Shown: one piece after another, positions 33,380-45,110 of the stretch
Layout of the letters: each line of letters opens with the position of its first letter
Position numbering within the stretch: position 1 is the first letter of the stretch
Source: Adiantum capillus-veneris
Lineage: Eukaryota; Streptophyta; Polypodiopsida; Polypodiales; Pteridaceae
DNA length: 64,000 nucleotides
Assembly: GCA_014529385.2 (NCBI GenBank)
Contig: CM043944.1
Coordinates: forward strand, 84,514,884 to 84,578,883
Direction: 5' to 3'
The notes under the pieces: generated by a model
Told to the model about the DNA's origin: nothing
Database searches by the model: none
The model's input: the letters and a program-made list of their open reading frames with translations, nothing else
Position numbers and translations under genes: made by a program

Positions 33380-34400
33380 AAACCTAAAATTCCTAGTAGC
33401 GTGAAACATCCAAGTTGCAAAGAATTAAAACCTAAGCAGCTAGCCCTAAGCGGACAACTTCGAGAGGGAAAAGCAAACGTCTCTTTACCTAAGCGACATG
33501 AAATAGCCAGATTGCAAAGACCTAGCATCTAAGTGAGTAGTCCTAAGCCCTAAATCCTAAGCGGACTGAAACTGCCCAACCGCTTACCCTGAGTGAATTA
33601 TTGAAATGGCTAAAGTAATGCGACACTAAGCTGATTTAGAGAGGCCAAATCTAAAGTTGCTAACCCTCAGTGACTGGCCTTAAGCAGCATGAAATAGCCA
33701 AATTACAAAGTATCAACACCTAAGCAGCTAGCACTAAGCAAATAAGCCTGAGTGGCATAAAAGAACCAGATTACAAAGACCTAACACCTAAGCGAGTAGC
33801 CCTAAGCCCTAAACCCCAAGCATACTGAAACAACCCAACCACTTCCACGCTATATACCCAAAGCGGATTAATTTATGAAATGGCTAAAGTAATGTGACAC
33901 TAAGCTGATTTAGAGCGGCCAAACCAAAATCTGCTAACCCTAAGTGGCTAGCCCTAAGCGGCCTAAAACAACCAAATTGCTAAGTACTAACACCTAAGCG
34001 GCTATGAATGGCGACTAACAGACTGAAACAACAACCGCTTATCCTAAGCACCATACCCTAAGCGGATTACTGAAAGGATTAAAGTAATGCAACAGTAAAA
34101 CTAGCCAGTTTAGAGCGTCCACATCAAAAGCCGCTAACCCTAAACGGCTAGCCCTAAGCGCCCTGAATTCAAAGAACTAACACTTAAGCGGCTAACCCTA
34201 AGTGGATTGAATTCAAAGAACTAACACTTAAGTGGCTAACCCTAAGGGGACTAAAACAACCCAATCGCTTACCCTACGTAGCATACCTTAAACGGATTAC
34301 TTAAATGGCTAAATTAATGCGACACTAAACCAATTATGCTTTACCCTAAGCAATATAATACGCATTGCCAACTACTAGCGGCTAAATCAAAAGCCTCTTT
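33380..34400. repeat. Degenerate CCTAAGCGG-motif repeat region
   Basis: At least a dozen copies of CCTAAGCGG or close variants (for example 33443, 33555, 33960, 33994, 34050, 34150, 34185), usually within a longer phrase 'ctaaccctaagcggctagccctaagcgg' that is itself unevenly repeated. Larger units also recur: 'ggctaaagtaatgcgacactaagctgatttagag' at about 33609, 33880 and 34080. It has no coding content. It begins about 900 bp from the CACTA remnant. Confidence 0.8.
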
Positions 34401-36779
34401 ATCATAATTGATTGATCAAATCAAATGTCAATAACCCTAGTAATCTTACCATAAATGTATTAAGATGATTAAACCCTAATAATCATCCCCAAATCTAACA
34501 TTATAACCTAAACCTAAATCTAACCTGCTAATCCTAATGACTTAATGTTAACGTATTAAGACGGCCAAACATATGAAGATAATCAATGTAAATAAAACCT
34601 AGCACTGAAACTTAACTTAAAACATTCTAACTAACATTTATAAAATTTACAACACCTTCAACATGCCATAATTTAAACTAGTCTTGCTTGGTGGGCCTCG
34701 CTATATAACATCTTTAGAATATACGCAACTTGAGTTTTAGCATCTAGCAGTAAAGGAAACAAGACCATGACAACTTTGGCAACGGAGGCACTACTTGTGC
34801 ATTCACAACTTCCATACATTACAAAGAGTTGCGTGTGTTATTAACATGTGTAGATCTTGATCGACATCAAATGCATAGTTCTGAAAACATGTCCCAATAA
34901 ACCGAACCAAGCAAATAGATAAAGCGGTAATGAATTGCAACAAGGAATGAAGTGTTTTACTGACCTGCAATGTTATACTGGTGCTTTTCAATTGTCCAAT
35001 CTACATGCCGATATTTGAGACAAGCTACAAAAAAGCAATGTGAATAGTTAAACATTACGTCTTGCAATGAAATGTCACAGACTGAAATTGCAAAGTATAC
35101 AGTGCACGTCATGCAGAAGTGCCATACAAAAGTATGGTGGAGAGTTGGCACTATGGTCTCTCCAAAAATTATAAGAACGGAAGCCGTGCCCTGCCCCGTA
35201 GCGTTTATGTGTTGCGCCAAGCAAACACATAGTCATGGGGAGTTGGATGGAGATAACGAACCTTGCAGTGTAGTCCAGTTGGAGTCGCGCTCATATAATC
35301 GAAATGTCAAGTGTTGTATGTCTTTTCTGCCATACACAAACCAAGTAAACATGCATTAAGACAAATACAGTAGATGTAGGATATTGATCAAGCTTCAAGA
35401 GAATACTTGTACTTAATTGAAATTTGATTAGAGAAAATTGGGTTGTATGTTGACTAGCGCTCATTGTGGGCTCGTTTTGGTCTATTTTTTCAGTGAGTGC
35501 AGTTCAGCAACAAGGTCCATTTATTCCTGATTTTTATGATCAAGTTTGAGTGGGTGGAGCCATACTCTCTTATATTCCTTTGTGATGTTCAATATCTAGG
35601 GTCTTTTGCCCAATTAAGAGCGGATCTACACACGGGGCTTCTACTCCAGCTTTGCACCCTTGCTCAAGTCCGTTGTTTTTGACAAAGTTGGAGATTACAC
35701 CGTCTTTGAGAGGAGGAAGACGCAAGGGCGCAGGCTTTAAAATAAATACATGACATATTTGTTGACATTTGCTCCGGTCCTGCCATTGCTATGTCCCTGG
35801 TTATTCTCAAGCTTGAGAGTTTTTATTTTAAACTTTTCTTTTGTCCCTAGTTATTCTCAAGCTTCACTAAAAAGTTTCTCAATTTAAGGTTTTTGGTTCA
35901 TTAACAATTTTAAGGTTTTCGGTTAACTAAAAGTTTCTTAATTTGAAGGTTTAAAAATATTCAGTTTTTTTAAACCTTAATGAGCTTAATATAGGTTTTT
36001 ACATTCTAGAGGTAGGACCTGGCCACTTGGCATGATCTAGGCCATTGTCCTATATTCTAATTGCATGGTCACACCTAAGATTGATAAGAACGTTGTTAAA
36101 AAGCAAATCGCTAAGAAAAATGCAGTTGAAAAATTATTATCATTGAAAAGATCTCCCACTGTTTTGCATGTCTTTGTCAACCCGTCAACTTGTCAGGTTC
36201 ACATACTCACCTCCAAACTTGTGTCCAAATCTGTCGAACCTCGGCTTCTTGACAGTGTTGCAAATGGTGCATGGCCTTGGTTTGGCTCTCACGAAATCTA
36301 TTGATACTTTTCCACAGCTGCAGACAAGAGACACTAGCAATCGCAATGATTTCTCCCATTTTTTTCTGATTAGGAATCTCAACGTGAGTTTTCTCACCAA
36401 TGCCAATATCTTGGGGATAGTGCTTAGTCAACACCACAGCTTGGTCATGAAACAGGTTCTTGGATGCTTTTAACTAACTCTGAATGAGAGAGAGAGATGG
36501 GCGAGACCTTTTGATAGCAAAGATAAAGATGATTTCAGTGTCGTGGTGCTAGCTTGCTGCGAGATTACCACAGTCCAGATAAGGACAATCACTTTCTTAC
36601 TAGTTCTCATGTTCTAGATTTGAATTCAGAACATGAATGCCTTTGTGGGGGTTTTTGTGGTCGTTCTTAGCATGCAAATAGCCAATTCGCTGCTACACCC
36701 ATCAACAAGTGGTTCGTCATCTTCAAAATTATGTGTGAGATTACCAATGGCCATACACAGCGTGAGGACAACAATATGC

Positions 36780-36780
<1 letters not shown>
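34401..36780. other. Unassigned AT-rich intergenic DNA
   Basis: No protein family recognised on either strand. Small frames at about 35072-35359 and 36065-36473 have no supporting motif. Short repeats of 'aaggtttttggtt' occur at about 35870-35960. Confidence 0.5.

Positions 36781-36836
<56 letters not shown>
36781..36836. repeat. (CT)n microsatellite
   Basis: About 55 bp of uninterrupted CT repeat. Confidence 0.97.
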
Positions 36837-36838
<2 letters not shown>

Positions 36839-37483
36839 CCCCTAGAGACAAACCTGCACAAAAAGCTCCGCTCCGAACTGCTGTTGCAGCGAACTGCTCC
36901 GAATTGGTTGTGCGAACGTGCGAACTGCCTCTGCGCATATCCTTTAATTACTTGGAAGCTTTTGACGACGGTGCTTCTCACTTTTCTTGGCTTTTTTTAT
37001 TAAGAGCTGAACAGAGCTTTTCACGGTGTTATTTTCTTTAATTTCTTTAATTTCTGAACCAGGTGCCACGTGGTGGCTTGTGCGATGAGATACATGAAAA
37101 AGAGCCTTTGGCTCACCAAGTAAAAACAACATAATATATTAATTTTTTAAATAAATATACATAAAATAAAAAAATAACTATACATTGAACTAAGTCAAAA
37201 TAAGTCTTACTTTTTTATTATCAAATTTTATTATATTTATTTGTGAATGATAATTTTTAATAGTATTTAAAAAATAAAAAATTATTATTTTATAAATTTT
37301 TACATTTGAAAATGTGTGTGTATGTGAGTGCACACTTAGTGTGTTTAGATTGTTGACAAATTAATGTGTATATGTTTATGTGCATGTGTGTGTGTGTGTG
37401 TGCATGCAGAAGAAGAGAAGGATAGGACACTCACATGCGGCCTATGTGAGCACAAAACACTTGAGAAAATGCCACCAAATCTG

Positions 37484-37516
<33 letters not shown>

Positions 37517-38190
37517 TTTGACACACACACACACACACACACACACACTTTGCTATGTATACAAAGTATAACTCCTTCCAGTATATAGGAGTGGCATGTT
37601 GCTATTTCCTAGGTATAATTAGTTGAGGACTATTAGCCTGGGTAACTTCTGGTTAATAAAAGGCTTGAATTCACTAGGTGAATTTCTAAAATGATATTAG
37701 TAGGTGGATTCTTAATGGTACCTAACCCCTCAGAAGTTAAATGGGGTAATGGGGTTTTGAGCGGGTTGGCATGGCTTTGTTAACTTTGTTCTCATTTGCT
37801 TGATGTTACGGTGGCTCCCTCTTGCAAATCTACACTACAACGCTGTGTGTGTGTGTGTGTGTGTGTGTATGTACAAGGCGACGCTGATGAATCTTCTCCC
37901 TCATGGAGCAAGGCCCGCCATACTGCTATGAAGGAATGTGACTACTAGCACCAAACCCTATAAATGGTGAACTTCCATGTGCACTTAGCATTGGTACTAT
38001 GTGCTTCTATGGTGTGTGTGTGTGTGTGAGTACTTGTGAGTGGTTGTCTGTTCATTAACTGCAGTCTCGCTTCTTTATGGATTTGTGAGTGGATTTACCG
38101 CTGCTCAGCACAAAAAAGGTGAAGGTGAAGTTGACAGGGAGTCGGCTTGGTTCTTGCCCGTGTGCGTGCATGCAAGCATGCATGCGTGCA
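36837..38190. other. Intergenic, AT-rich and GT/CA microsatellites
   Basis: No gene. An AT-rich block at about 37130-37310, (AC)n at about 37489-37548 interrupted once, (GT)n at about 37843-37868 and 38012-38028. Confidence 0.6.
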
Positions 38191-38196
38191 TTCAAA

Positions 38197-38325
38197 GCAA
38201 TGTTCGGGAAAAATGTGTCTCAATATATCATGCCAATTTCAATTTCTAAAATGGCTGTTAAGGGCAAGGGGAAGAGGAAATGTTTCACCCCAAAAATAGA
38301 GGAAAATAGTGTAAAGAATCAAAAA
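38197..38325 (-). mobile_element. hAT-type MITE fragment (relative of 39798)
   Basis: 'caatgttcgggaaaaatgtg' and the following 'gccaatttcaatttctaaaatggc', '..ggggaagaggaaatgtttcacc' and 'aatagtgtaaa' match the reverse complement of the right two thirds of the MITE at 39798-40013. The other end is missing. Confidence 0.7.
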
Positions 38326-38569
38326 AATGGGAGAGAGAGAGAGAGCTGCCTTGCCCACGTGGCATTATTAAATCCCCCCCCCCCCTCTAACTCACGTGTG
38401 ACTTTTGCGTCAACTCGTGACTTGCGCTCTGACTTCCTTACAGGCCAGTCGAGCAGTAGGAGCTTCTACAGGCATTTCTGCAAGTACAGGGAACGATCGA
38501 GAAGACGGATCTTGCCTGCTGCACGGCGCCTCCAAATGCTGCAATAAGTGGCACTGTTTGCCGCCTTTT

Positions 38570-38572
<3 letters not shown>

Positions 38573-38611
<39 letters not shown>
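38573..38611. repeat. (CT)n microsatellite
   Basis: About 39 bp of CT repeat. Confidence 0.95.
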
Positions 38612-38615
<4 letters not shown>

Positions 38616-38744
38616 CCCAACCCTTGTAGGGAACTGTACAATCGGGCTTCAGAAGTTCAGAGCACACCACTTGCCTAGGGACCTGTACAATCGGGCTTCA
38701 GAGCACACTACCTAAGGGTCAGCCGGATGGAGGAGTGTGTGCCA

Positions 38745-39190
38745 CGTGGAGGGGGGGAGCCGGAATTCCCTCCCCCATTATCTGTAGTATAGATTACCAA
38801 AATACCTCTCTAATTTGTGGAAATTCCCAAAATACCCCTCAAATTTCCAAAATACCTTTGTATCCATTTTGGTTGAATTCTTATCATGTAATTAGAAAAG
38901 GACAATCTATGTCTAAAAATGATGAAGTAATTCATCTCTAAAGCGTACATAACCAACTCAAATATTAGTTTTAGCATCTTGTATTGACAAAGAATTAGTC
39001 TGCTTATGAAAAGCTATAAATTTTCTAATCTTTAGAGGTATACAATCTCACAACTAGGGGTATTTTGGGAATTTTGGAAAATTTGAAGGGCATTTCGGGA
39101 ACTTAAGATAATGAAATTTGAGGGGTATTTTGGGAATTTCCAAAAATTAGAGGGGCAGTTCAAGACTTCCAAAGGGATTCCGCCATGCTT
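38745..39190. mobile_element. Foldback (inverted-repeat) element 1
   Basis: The left arm (about 38797-38847, 'ccaaaatacctctctaattt' and 'cccaaaatacccctcaaattt') is inverted in the right arm (about 39114-39160, with a second partial copy at 39056-39105). A unique loop of about 200 bp lies between. A second element with the same arm motif is at 51718-52165. The block 'ggaattccctcccccattat' at its left side also occurs near 41160. Confidence 0.65.
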
Positions 39191-39218
39191 GACGACTAGG
39201 GTTGCCTGCTTCTTGTGC

Positions 39219-39640
39219 GCCATTTCCACAGTGACGACTCCCTCGTCATGATCCCCTCTTTGTCAAGGCACTACCCCACCTGTCGTGCAGAAACGTTTGC
39301 TGAAACCAACCCTTCTCACCAAAGCCTAGAGGTTTGCTCTTGGTCTCTTCTTGCAGAGGTGGAGCGAGAATCGAACCAAGGTGAACGTCTTCAACATTAG
39401 CAGCCCCCCCCCCCCCCCCCTCTCTCTCTCTATCTGCAGTTCTGTGCGCCATTTCCACAGTGACGACTCCCTCATCATGATCCCCTCTTTGTCAGGGCAC
39501 TACCCCACCTGTCGTGTAGAAACGTCTGCTGAAACCAACCCTTCTCACCAAAACCTAGAGGTTCGCTCTTGGTCTCTTCTTGCAGAGGTGGAGCGAGAAT
39601 CGAACCAAGGTGAACGTCTTCAACATTAGCAGGCCCCCCT
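39219..39640. repeat. 231-bp tandem duplication
   Basis: The segment 'gcgccatttccacagtgacg' to 'cttcaacattagcag' at about 39218-39404 is repeated at about 39449-39631 with about 95% identity. Each copy ends in a C-rich then CT-rich tract. Minus-strand frames in both copies are repeats of one another and not supported as genes. Confidence 0.85.
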
Positions 39641-39652
39641 CCCTCCCTCCCT

Positions 39653-39724
<72 letters not shown>
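39632..39724. repeat. (CCCT)n(CT)n microsatellite
   Basis: CCCT repeats grading into about 65 bp of CT. Confidence 0.97.
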
Positions 39725-39727
<3 letters not shown>

Positions 39728-39797
39728 GTTAGATAGACACACACACGCGTGCGCGCGGGTTATTGAAGCCCCTTTGGCTGCCGCTCTCTCCACGAAG

Positions 39798-40013
39798 CAG
39801 TGTTCGAGAAAAATCATTTTTCCAACCATACCAAATTCCTTTCCTTGAATTTGCCAAGAGGAAATTTTAAGAAATTAGTTTTTTTTTGGGATTTTTACAC
39901 TATTTTTCTCTCTTTTGGTGCGGAATATCTCCTTTTCCCCTCGCCCTCAACCGACATTTTTGAAATTGAAAACGGCAGGATATTAAGCCGAGACACATTT
40001 TTCTCGAACACTG
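39798..40013. mobile_element. hAT-type MITE with perfect 8-bp TSD
   Basis: A 216-bp element with 17-bp perfect terminal inverted repeats, CAGTGTTCGAGAAAAAT.. and ..ATTTTTCTCGAACACTG, flanked by the identical 8-bp sequence CCACGAAG at 39790-39797 and 40014-40021. An 8-bp target duplication and CA..TG-type ends are typical of hAT transposons. It has no coding capacity, so it would have been moved by a transposase encoded elsewhere. Partial relatives are at 38197, 40196 and 40690. Confidence 0.93.
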
Positions 40014-40130
40014 CCACGAAGTCACTGTCTCTCCCTCTCTCTGAGCGCACAGTATAGGCGACACATCCGGACTCCTCAAAAATCACCATTTTGACCTTTT
40101 GAAGACGTCACACCTGACTCGACCTGAGGC

Positions 40131-40270
40131 CTCTCTCTCTCTCTCTACACACTGCAGTGCCTGCACAGACAACTCTCTCTCTCTCTCTCTCTCTCGGGAA
40201 CTTTGGGGCGGAATTTCTCCTTTTCCTCTCGTCGTCAACCGGAATTTTTGAAACTGAAAATGGCAATCAG

Positions 40271-40309
<39 letters not shown>
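40131..40309. repeat. CT tracts around a MITE fragment
   Basis: CT runs at about 40131-40147, 40171-40194 and 40273-40307. Between them 40199-40271 ('ggggcggaatttctcctttt' and 'gaaactgaaaatggca') matches the middle of the MITE at 39798. Confidence 0.8.
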
Positions 40310-40310
<1 letters not shown>

Positions 40311-40357
40311 ATCACGCGCCTTTGATTTGACCTGCAGGTGCTGTGCCCCCCTCCTCC

Positions 40358-40612
<255 letters not shown>

Positions 40613-40689
40613 CACTGGCTGAGTCGCTCCGTTGCCGGGCTGCAGAACACACGGCCGGAGGAAAGAGCTCGTGCCATGTGGCAGGGGGG

Positions 40690-40814
40690 ACAGAATTCCC
40701 CGAAAAAGAGAAAAATAGTGTAAAAACCTGAAACGGATTTTCTAAAATTTCCTCTTGGAAAATTCAAGGAAAGGAATTTTGTATTCTTGAAAAAATGATT
40801 TTTCCAGAACACTG
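40690..40814 (-). mobile_element. hAT-type MITE fragment
   Basis: 'gaaaaatagtgtaaaaacct', 'aatttcctcttggaaaattcaagg' and the end 'gatttttccagaacactg' match the reverse complement of the left half of the MITE at 39798, including one terminal repeat. Confidence 0.75.
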
Positions 40815-40942
40815 GGTGTAGTGCTCTGTTTGTCGAATGCAGAGGGGACAGGGAGCACGGGAGTAAGGCATGGATGGATGGAGAAATCACCAGCAAGTCT
40901 CGCGCAGGGTGACAGAGAGCACCGGCAGGGGCAGAGGCGTAG

Positions 40943-40946
<4 letters not shown>

Positions 40947-41009
<63 letters not shown>
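40947..41009. repeat. (CT)n microsatellite
   Basis: About 62 bp of CT repeat. Confidence 0.97.
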
Positions 41010-41011
<2 letters not shown>

Positions 41012-41442
41012 GCGAGTGCGGACTTGGAGGGCTAGAGGAGCTGCCACGTGCCCTCTTGCTCTCTCTCTGTGCGTACCGTGCTATAGCCTACCGGGCTAAC
41101 ATTGTAGGCCACACCATCGGACGAAGCTGCAACTGACACGCATCAAGGGAGGGAGCCGAAATTCCCTCCCCCATTATGTGTAGTATAGATTAGCCTCTCA
41201 AAAAATGTCTCTTAATTTATGATTCAAACTTTGAAAACTCTATACATAAGCAAAAATAAAATACTCTATAAATTTTGGCAACTTATAAATTTATAAAAAC
41301 ATGCTTAAAAATTTGATTTTTTTAATTTTGAGAAGACCTGAAGGAAAATGTGTTTATTTATGTGTATGTCTTTTACTATATTAAAAAAAACAAGGTAAGT
41401 TTTGCGGTGGCCTCAAGAAGGCATTATTTTTAGCTCTAATAA

Positions 41443-41488
<46 letters not shown>

Positions 41489-41518
41489 CATCTTCTTTAT
41501 ATATTAAATTGCAGAGAT

Positions 41519-41569
<51 letters not shown>

Positions 41570-41619
41570 AATTAAAATTTTAGAATAACTTGTGCTTTTT
41601 ACTTTATTTATAAGACATT

Positions 41620-41678
<59 letters not shown>

Positions 41679-42165
41679 ATACAAAAATAGAAAATATGTG
41701 ATTGTTACCCAAAAGCTTTATCTTTTCCTACATTGCATTAAATGTTATGACAAAGATAAGATTGCGGTGATGATTTTCATGTCTCACATCCCCACCAATA
41801 TGGAGACATCTTTTAGAGGGCCCTCATACGAGAGGGGGTCAGCTGTAATTGCGTGACCACGAGCTACCCCCTGTCGTGCATTGCGCTCTGGCTTTACCCC
41901 TCTCTCTCAGAGGTAGACGTAGCCACGCGTGGGGCGGTTAAAGTTGTAAAATTGAATTTAAAAAAAAAATCAAGGCAACTGCCGCGCCTGCTCTTGCGTT
42001 CCCGCCCGAACTGGAAAACAGAGCTGAAGGGCGATTAAAAAATGGGTGCGCACGAGTCGCAGGCTGTAGCTTTTTTGAGCGCTGCATCTCCTCGTAGCTC
42101 GCAGCCTAATCGTCAGAGCTCTGAAACGCTGCAGGCTTTTTTCTGTGCGCTGAAAGGTAAAACCT
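41010..42165. other. Intergenic with GT/GA tracts, upstream of transposase
   Basis: No gene. (GT)n at about 41447-41480 and 41520-41538, (GA)n at about 41539-41568 and 41625-41674. The last 150 bp before 42166 is the likely 5' region of the Harbinger transposase. Confidence 0.6.
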
Positions 42166-43588
42166 TTGAGTCTCTTTCTCTCTCTCTTTAATTTAGCCAT
42201 CGCTGCTAGAGTGCCAGGCCATTCGGAGTCTATTTCTCTCTCTTCTTTTTCTTTATCCAAACTCTTTGGCCCACCATTGGCTCCATCTCTTGTTTCCACT
42301 CAACTTTCAAGTCTCAATCAATTGTGTACTGCCATGCCTGATGCAGATGTGTTCACAGTTTTTCTCATTATATTTTTAATGCTACTTCAATTGCAAGTGC
42401 AAGCTACAACTTCTTTGAATCGATTACGGGCTATGGCTAGCTTCCTTGCCTTTGCAATTTCCAGTGGCAGCTTTTTTTATATGGATGATGGACAGGGAAT
42501 TTTTATTGCTTCTCTTGGCTTCATTACAGCTATGTCTCATTGCTTACTAAATTCTCCAACTGTACCATGGCAAGATCCCACACACGGTGTATGGTATGTC
42601 AAACCGCGATCGTTACATTGGTGGCCAAATTATGAATTGTGGTGTGCGGAGGAAAGCAATCCATTTCGAGAATTCTTTCGGCTGCCCCAAGCTTTGTTTG
42701 ATCAACTCGAAGGGCTTCTCCATGATTTTTTAGTGCAAGGTGATATCCCGGCACCATTGTTGCGTGTACGTGGGCGGGCCTTCAATGTTGACCGCAAAAT
42801 TGCTATTGCATTGATGCGGCTTGCTACCGGTGCTTCTTATAGAACAATATCGGAACTATTTGGATGTGGAATGTCAACGGTTGGCAAGATAGTGGATGCT
42901 TTTGTTGATGCACTTCTTCAACACATGAATCAATTCATCAAGTGGCCATCTACACCAATGGAAACGCAAGCCGTCAAGATAGGGATGGCGAGAGCTCAAG
43001 GCTTTCCTAATTGTTGTGGTGCGATCGATTGTACGCACATTCAAATGGAGGCCCCTGGTAATGAGCTAAGTAGTGATTGGTATGATAGAAAGGGTCACTA
43101 CCTCCATGACTCTACAAGGAATTGTGGATAGCACCATGCGTTTTCGCGATATATATGTTGGATTTCCAGGGCTTGGAAATGACAAAAGAGTTTTGCAAAA
43201 CTCATCCTTCTTTTGCTTAGCTCAAGCTTGCCAAATTTTAAATGGTCGTAGTTTTACCGGGCGCGGCTACAACATAAGGGAGTACATAATTGGAGATGGA
43301 TGCTATTATGAGTTGCCATGGTTGCTTATACCCTATCAAACTCCCTCATTGATAATACAAAAAGTATACAATAGAAGACTCTCTTCTACGCGTATGGTGG
43401 TAGAACGTGCTTTTGGTCACTTAAAAACCACTTGGAGAATCCTTCACGATGTCATCCGAAATCCCGACGTTAATAAAATACCTAAGGTAATTGTCGCTTG
43501 TTACATATTGCACAACTTAGCCATTGATCATGGGTTAGCAATAGGTGATGTTGTTGATCCAATGCTTGCTATTTTACGACGAAGTTGA
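42166..43588 (+). pseudogene. PIF/Harbinger transposase, one frameshift
   Basis: Two overlapping frames (42166-43131, frame 1; 43073-43588, frame 2) make one DDE_Tnp_4 transposase. A hydrophobic stretch lies at residues 63-80 (VFTVFLIIFLMLLQ). A helix-turn-helix-like segment lies at about 225-245 (YRTISELFGCGMSTVGKIVD). The first catalytic Asp is at about 288 in GAIDCTHIQ. After the shift come the second Asp in YIIGDGCYYELPWLL and the Glu in VVERAFGHLKTTWRIL, then a typical end ACYILHNLAID. One extra base near 43098-43103 (after DRKGHY) breaks the frame; everything else is open. The transposase would cut and join element ends in the nucleus. No second ORF (Myb/SANT) or clear terminal repeats are seen. 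A sequencing error, or a domesticated HARBI1-like gene, remain alternatives. The ATG at 42331 (MPDADVF) is another possible start. Confidence 0.88.
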
Positions 43589-43702
43589 GGTGCATGAATT
43601 GATTCCTTTGAATGCCATAAGTATGGATGCTGTGGCTATGTATCTTCAAAAAATTCATGGTCACATACAAGCTTAAGCTCCTACAATATTACACTTAGAT
43701 AC

Positions 43703-44091
43703 TTTTATGCCTTTGCTGCTTTACCCTTTTAGAAGGAAAGTCTTGTTAAATGGAATGGAAGGTGTGTACTTTACTTGCTAAATGGTTCAATTTTATGTCT
43801 TTGCTACTTAACCCTTTTGCTACTTAACCTTTTTGAAGGAAAGTCTTGTTAAATGAAAGGTGTGCACTTTACTTGCTAGATGGTTCAATTTTTATGTCTT
43901 TGCTACTTAACCCTTTTGCTACTTAACCCTCTTTGAAGGAAAGTCTTGTTAAATGAAAGGTGTGTACTTTACTTGCTAGATGGTTCAATTTTTATGTCTT
44001 TGCTACTTAACCCTTTTGCTACTTAACCCTTTTTGAAGGAAAGTCTTGTTAACTGAAAGGTTTGTACTTTACTTGCTAGATGGTTCAATTG
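43703..44091. repeat. About 100-bp tandem repeat, four units
   Basis: Units start 'ttttatgtctttgctac' at about 43703, 43791, 43890 and 43990, and each contains 'gaaggaaagtcttgttaaatg' and 'tactttacttgctagatggttcaat'. Copies 2-4 are over 90% identical. They follow the transposase by about 110 bp. Confidence 0.9.
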
Positions 44092-44734
44092 CACTTTTGT
44101 GATATGAATGTCAAAAAGTGATGTCTTCGTAATAAGAGTCTGAATATATTAAAATGCCATTTTCTATGAGGTATGCATTATAATCGAAAACATGATCCAT
44201 CCCCATGAATGCTCTATAGGATGCTCTAGCTATGAAGCACCTCTTTATAGAGGATTACCCTTTAGTAGACTCTATGGACGTCTTTCTACAAATTGGATGA
44301 CCAAAGGCTGACTAACGATGTCAACATTGGTAAAGTTTTGTTAAGCAACAAAGTAATCTTGTGAATTTTTGCTCACTCATGAATCAAGCTACCTACAACC
44401 ATTATGGACTAAGTTTCTTGAAAGGATTCTCAGTACCACAAAACAAAAATAAGCCCCAATTGTCTTTTACACTTTCACAAGCCCTGTAAAACCGTGCAAC
44501 TCATAACAAAGTGTTTCAGGAATAATTATAACAATCAAGTTGAAACATAGTGGCTCTACTTGCCTGCGGGAAGAAGCCCCTCATAAGGTGGGGACCCTTA
44601 TGTCTATACACAGTGGCCTCTAAAAAAACATGGAATCTAAGTGCTTGAGTAGCATTGATGGCATGCTACCTCTATGTGGGAAGAAGATGAAGAAATCGTA
44701 CCATATAGGGTAGATGAGCCACCACTAAAATTTA
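44092..44734. other. Unassigned
   Basis: No gene recognised on either strand. Confidence 0.5.
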
Positions 44735-45110
44735 TCAACCAAGCTTTACCTGAATTCTTCTACTAGTGCCTTGAATCGACAGCTTCAGATTGGCATAGTC
44801 ATGTATTGCACCAGTAGTTCTAAGCCATGGTCTGCTGCCTAGAAGCATCCCATATGCTGTTTGAACATCCAATACTAAGAATTTGGTCTTGAAAATTTCC
44901 TTACCCACTATGATCTGCAAGTTTTTAAATAGCCTTGTAGTACCTGCACCACCCTATGGTCAGCCGTCCTAACTTTGAAGTTTTAACTTAGTGATTCCAA
45001 GTTTTTGCCTTAGATATTCTCCCAAAATATTTATACCAGTTTTGCCATCCAGTATGACTTCTGATCATGGTTTCCATTGCTTTCTCAACTTATAGTCAAC
45101 CTAGATAATA
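44735..45110 (-). pseudogene. Ty3/gypsy aspartic protease remnant
   Basis: The minus strand reads EVILDGKTGINILGEYLRQK (catalytic Asp in a DGK/G context, as in many plant gypsy proteases that use DGG), then after a disrupted stretch LQIIVGKEIFKTKFLVLDVQ, and AYGMLLGSRPWLRTTGAIHD, the LLGRPWL motif with an inserted Ser. At least one stop near 44950. It is followed (left) by nothing recognisable, so RT is missing. Confidence 0.75.

Noticed and set aside
33380-34400. Interstitial telomere repeats, because 'ccctaa' is frequent
   Set aside because: The repeated unit is CCTAAGCGG/CTAACCCTAAGCGG with irregular spacing, not tandem CCCTAAA.
34789-34800. CACTAC as a CACTA terminus
   Set aside because: It points the wrong way for the end of an element containing the TNP2 remnant, and no partner terminus was found.
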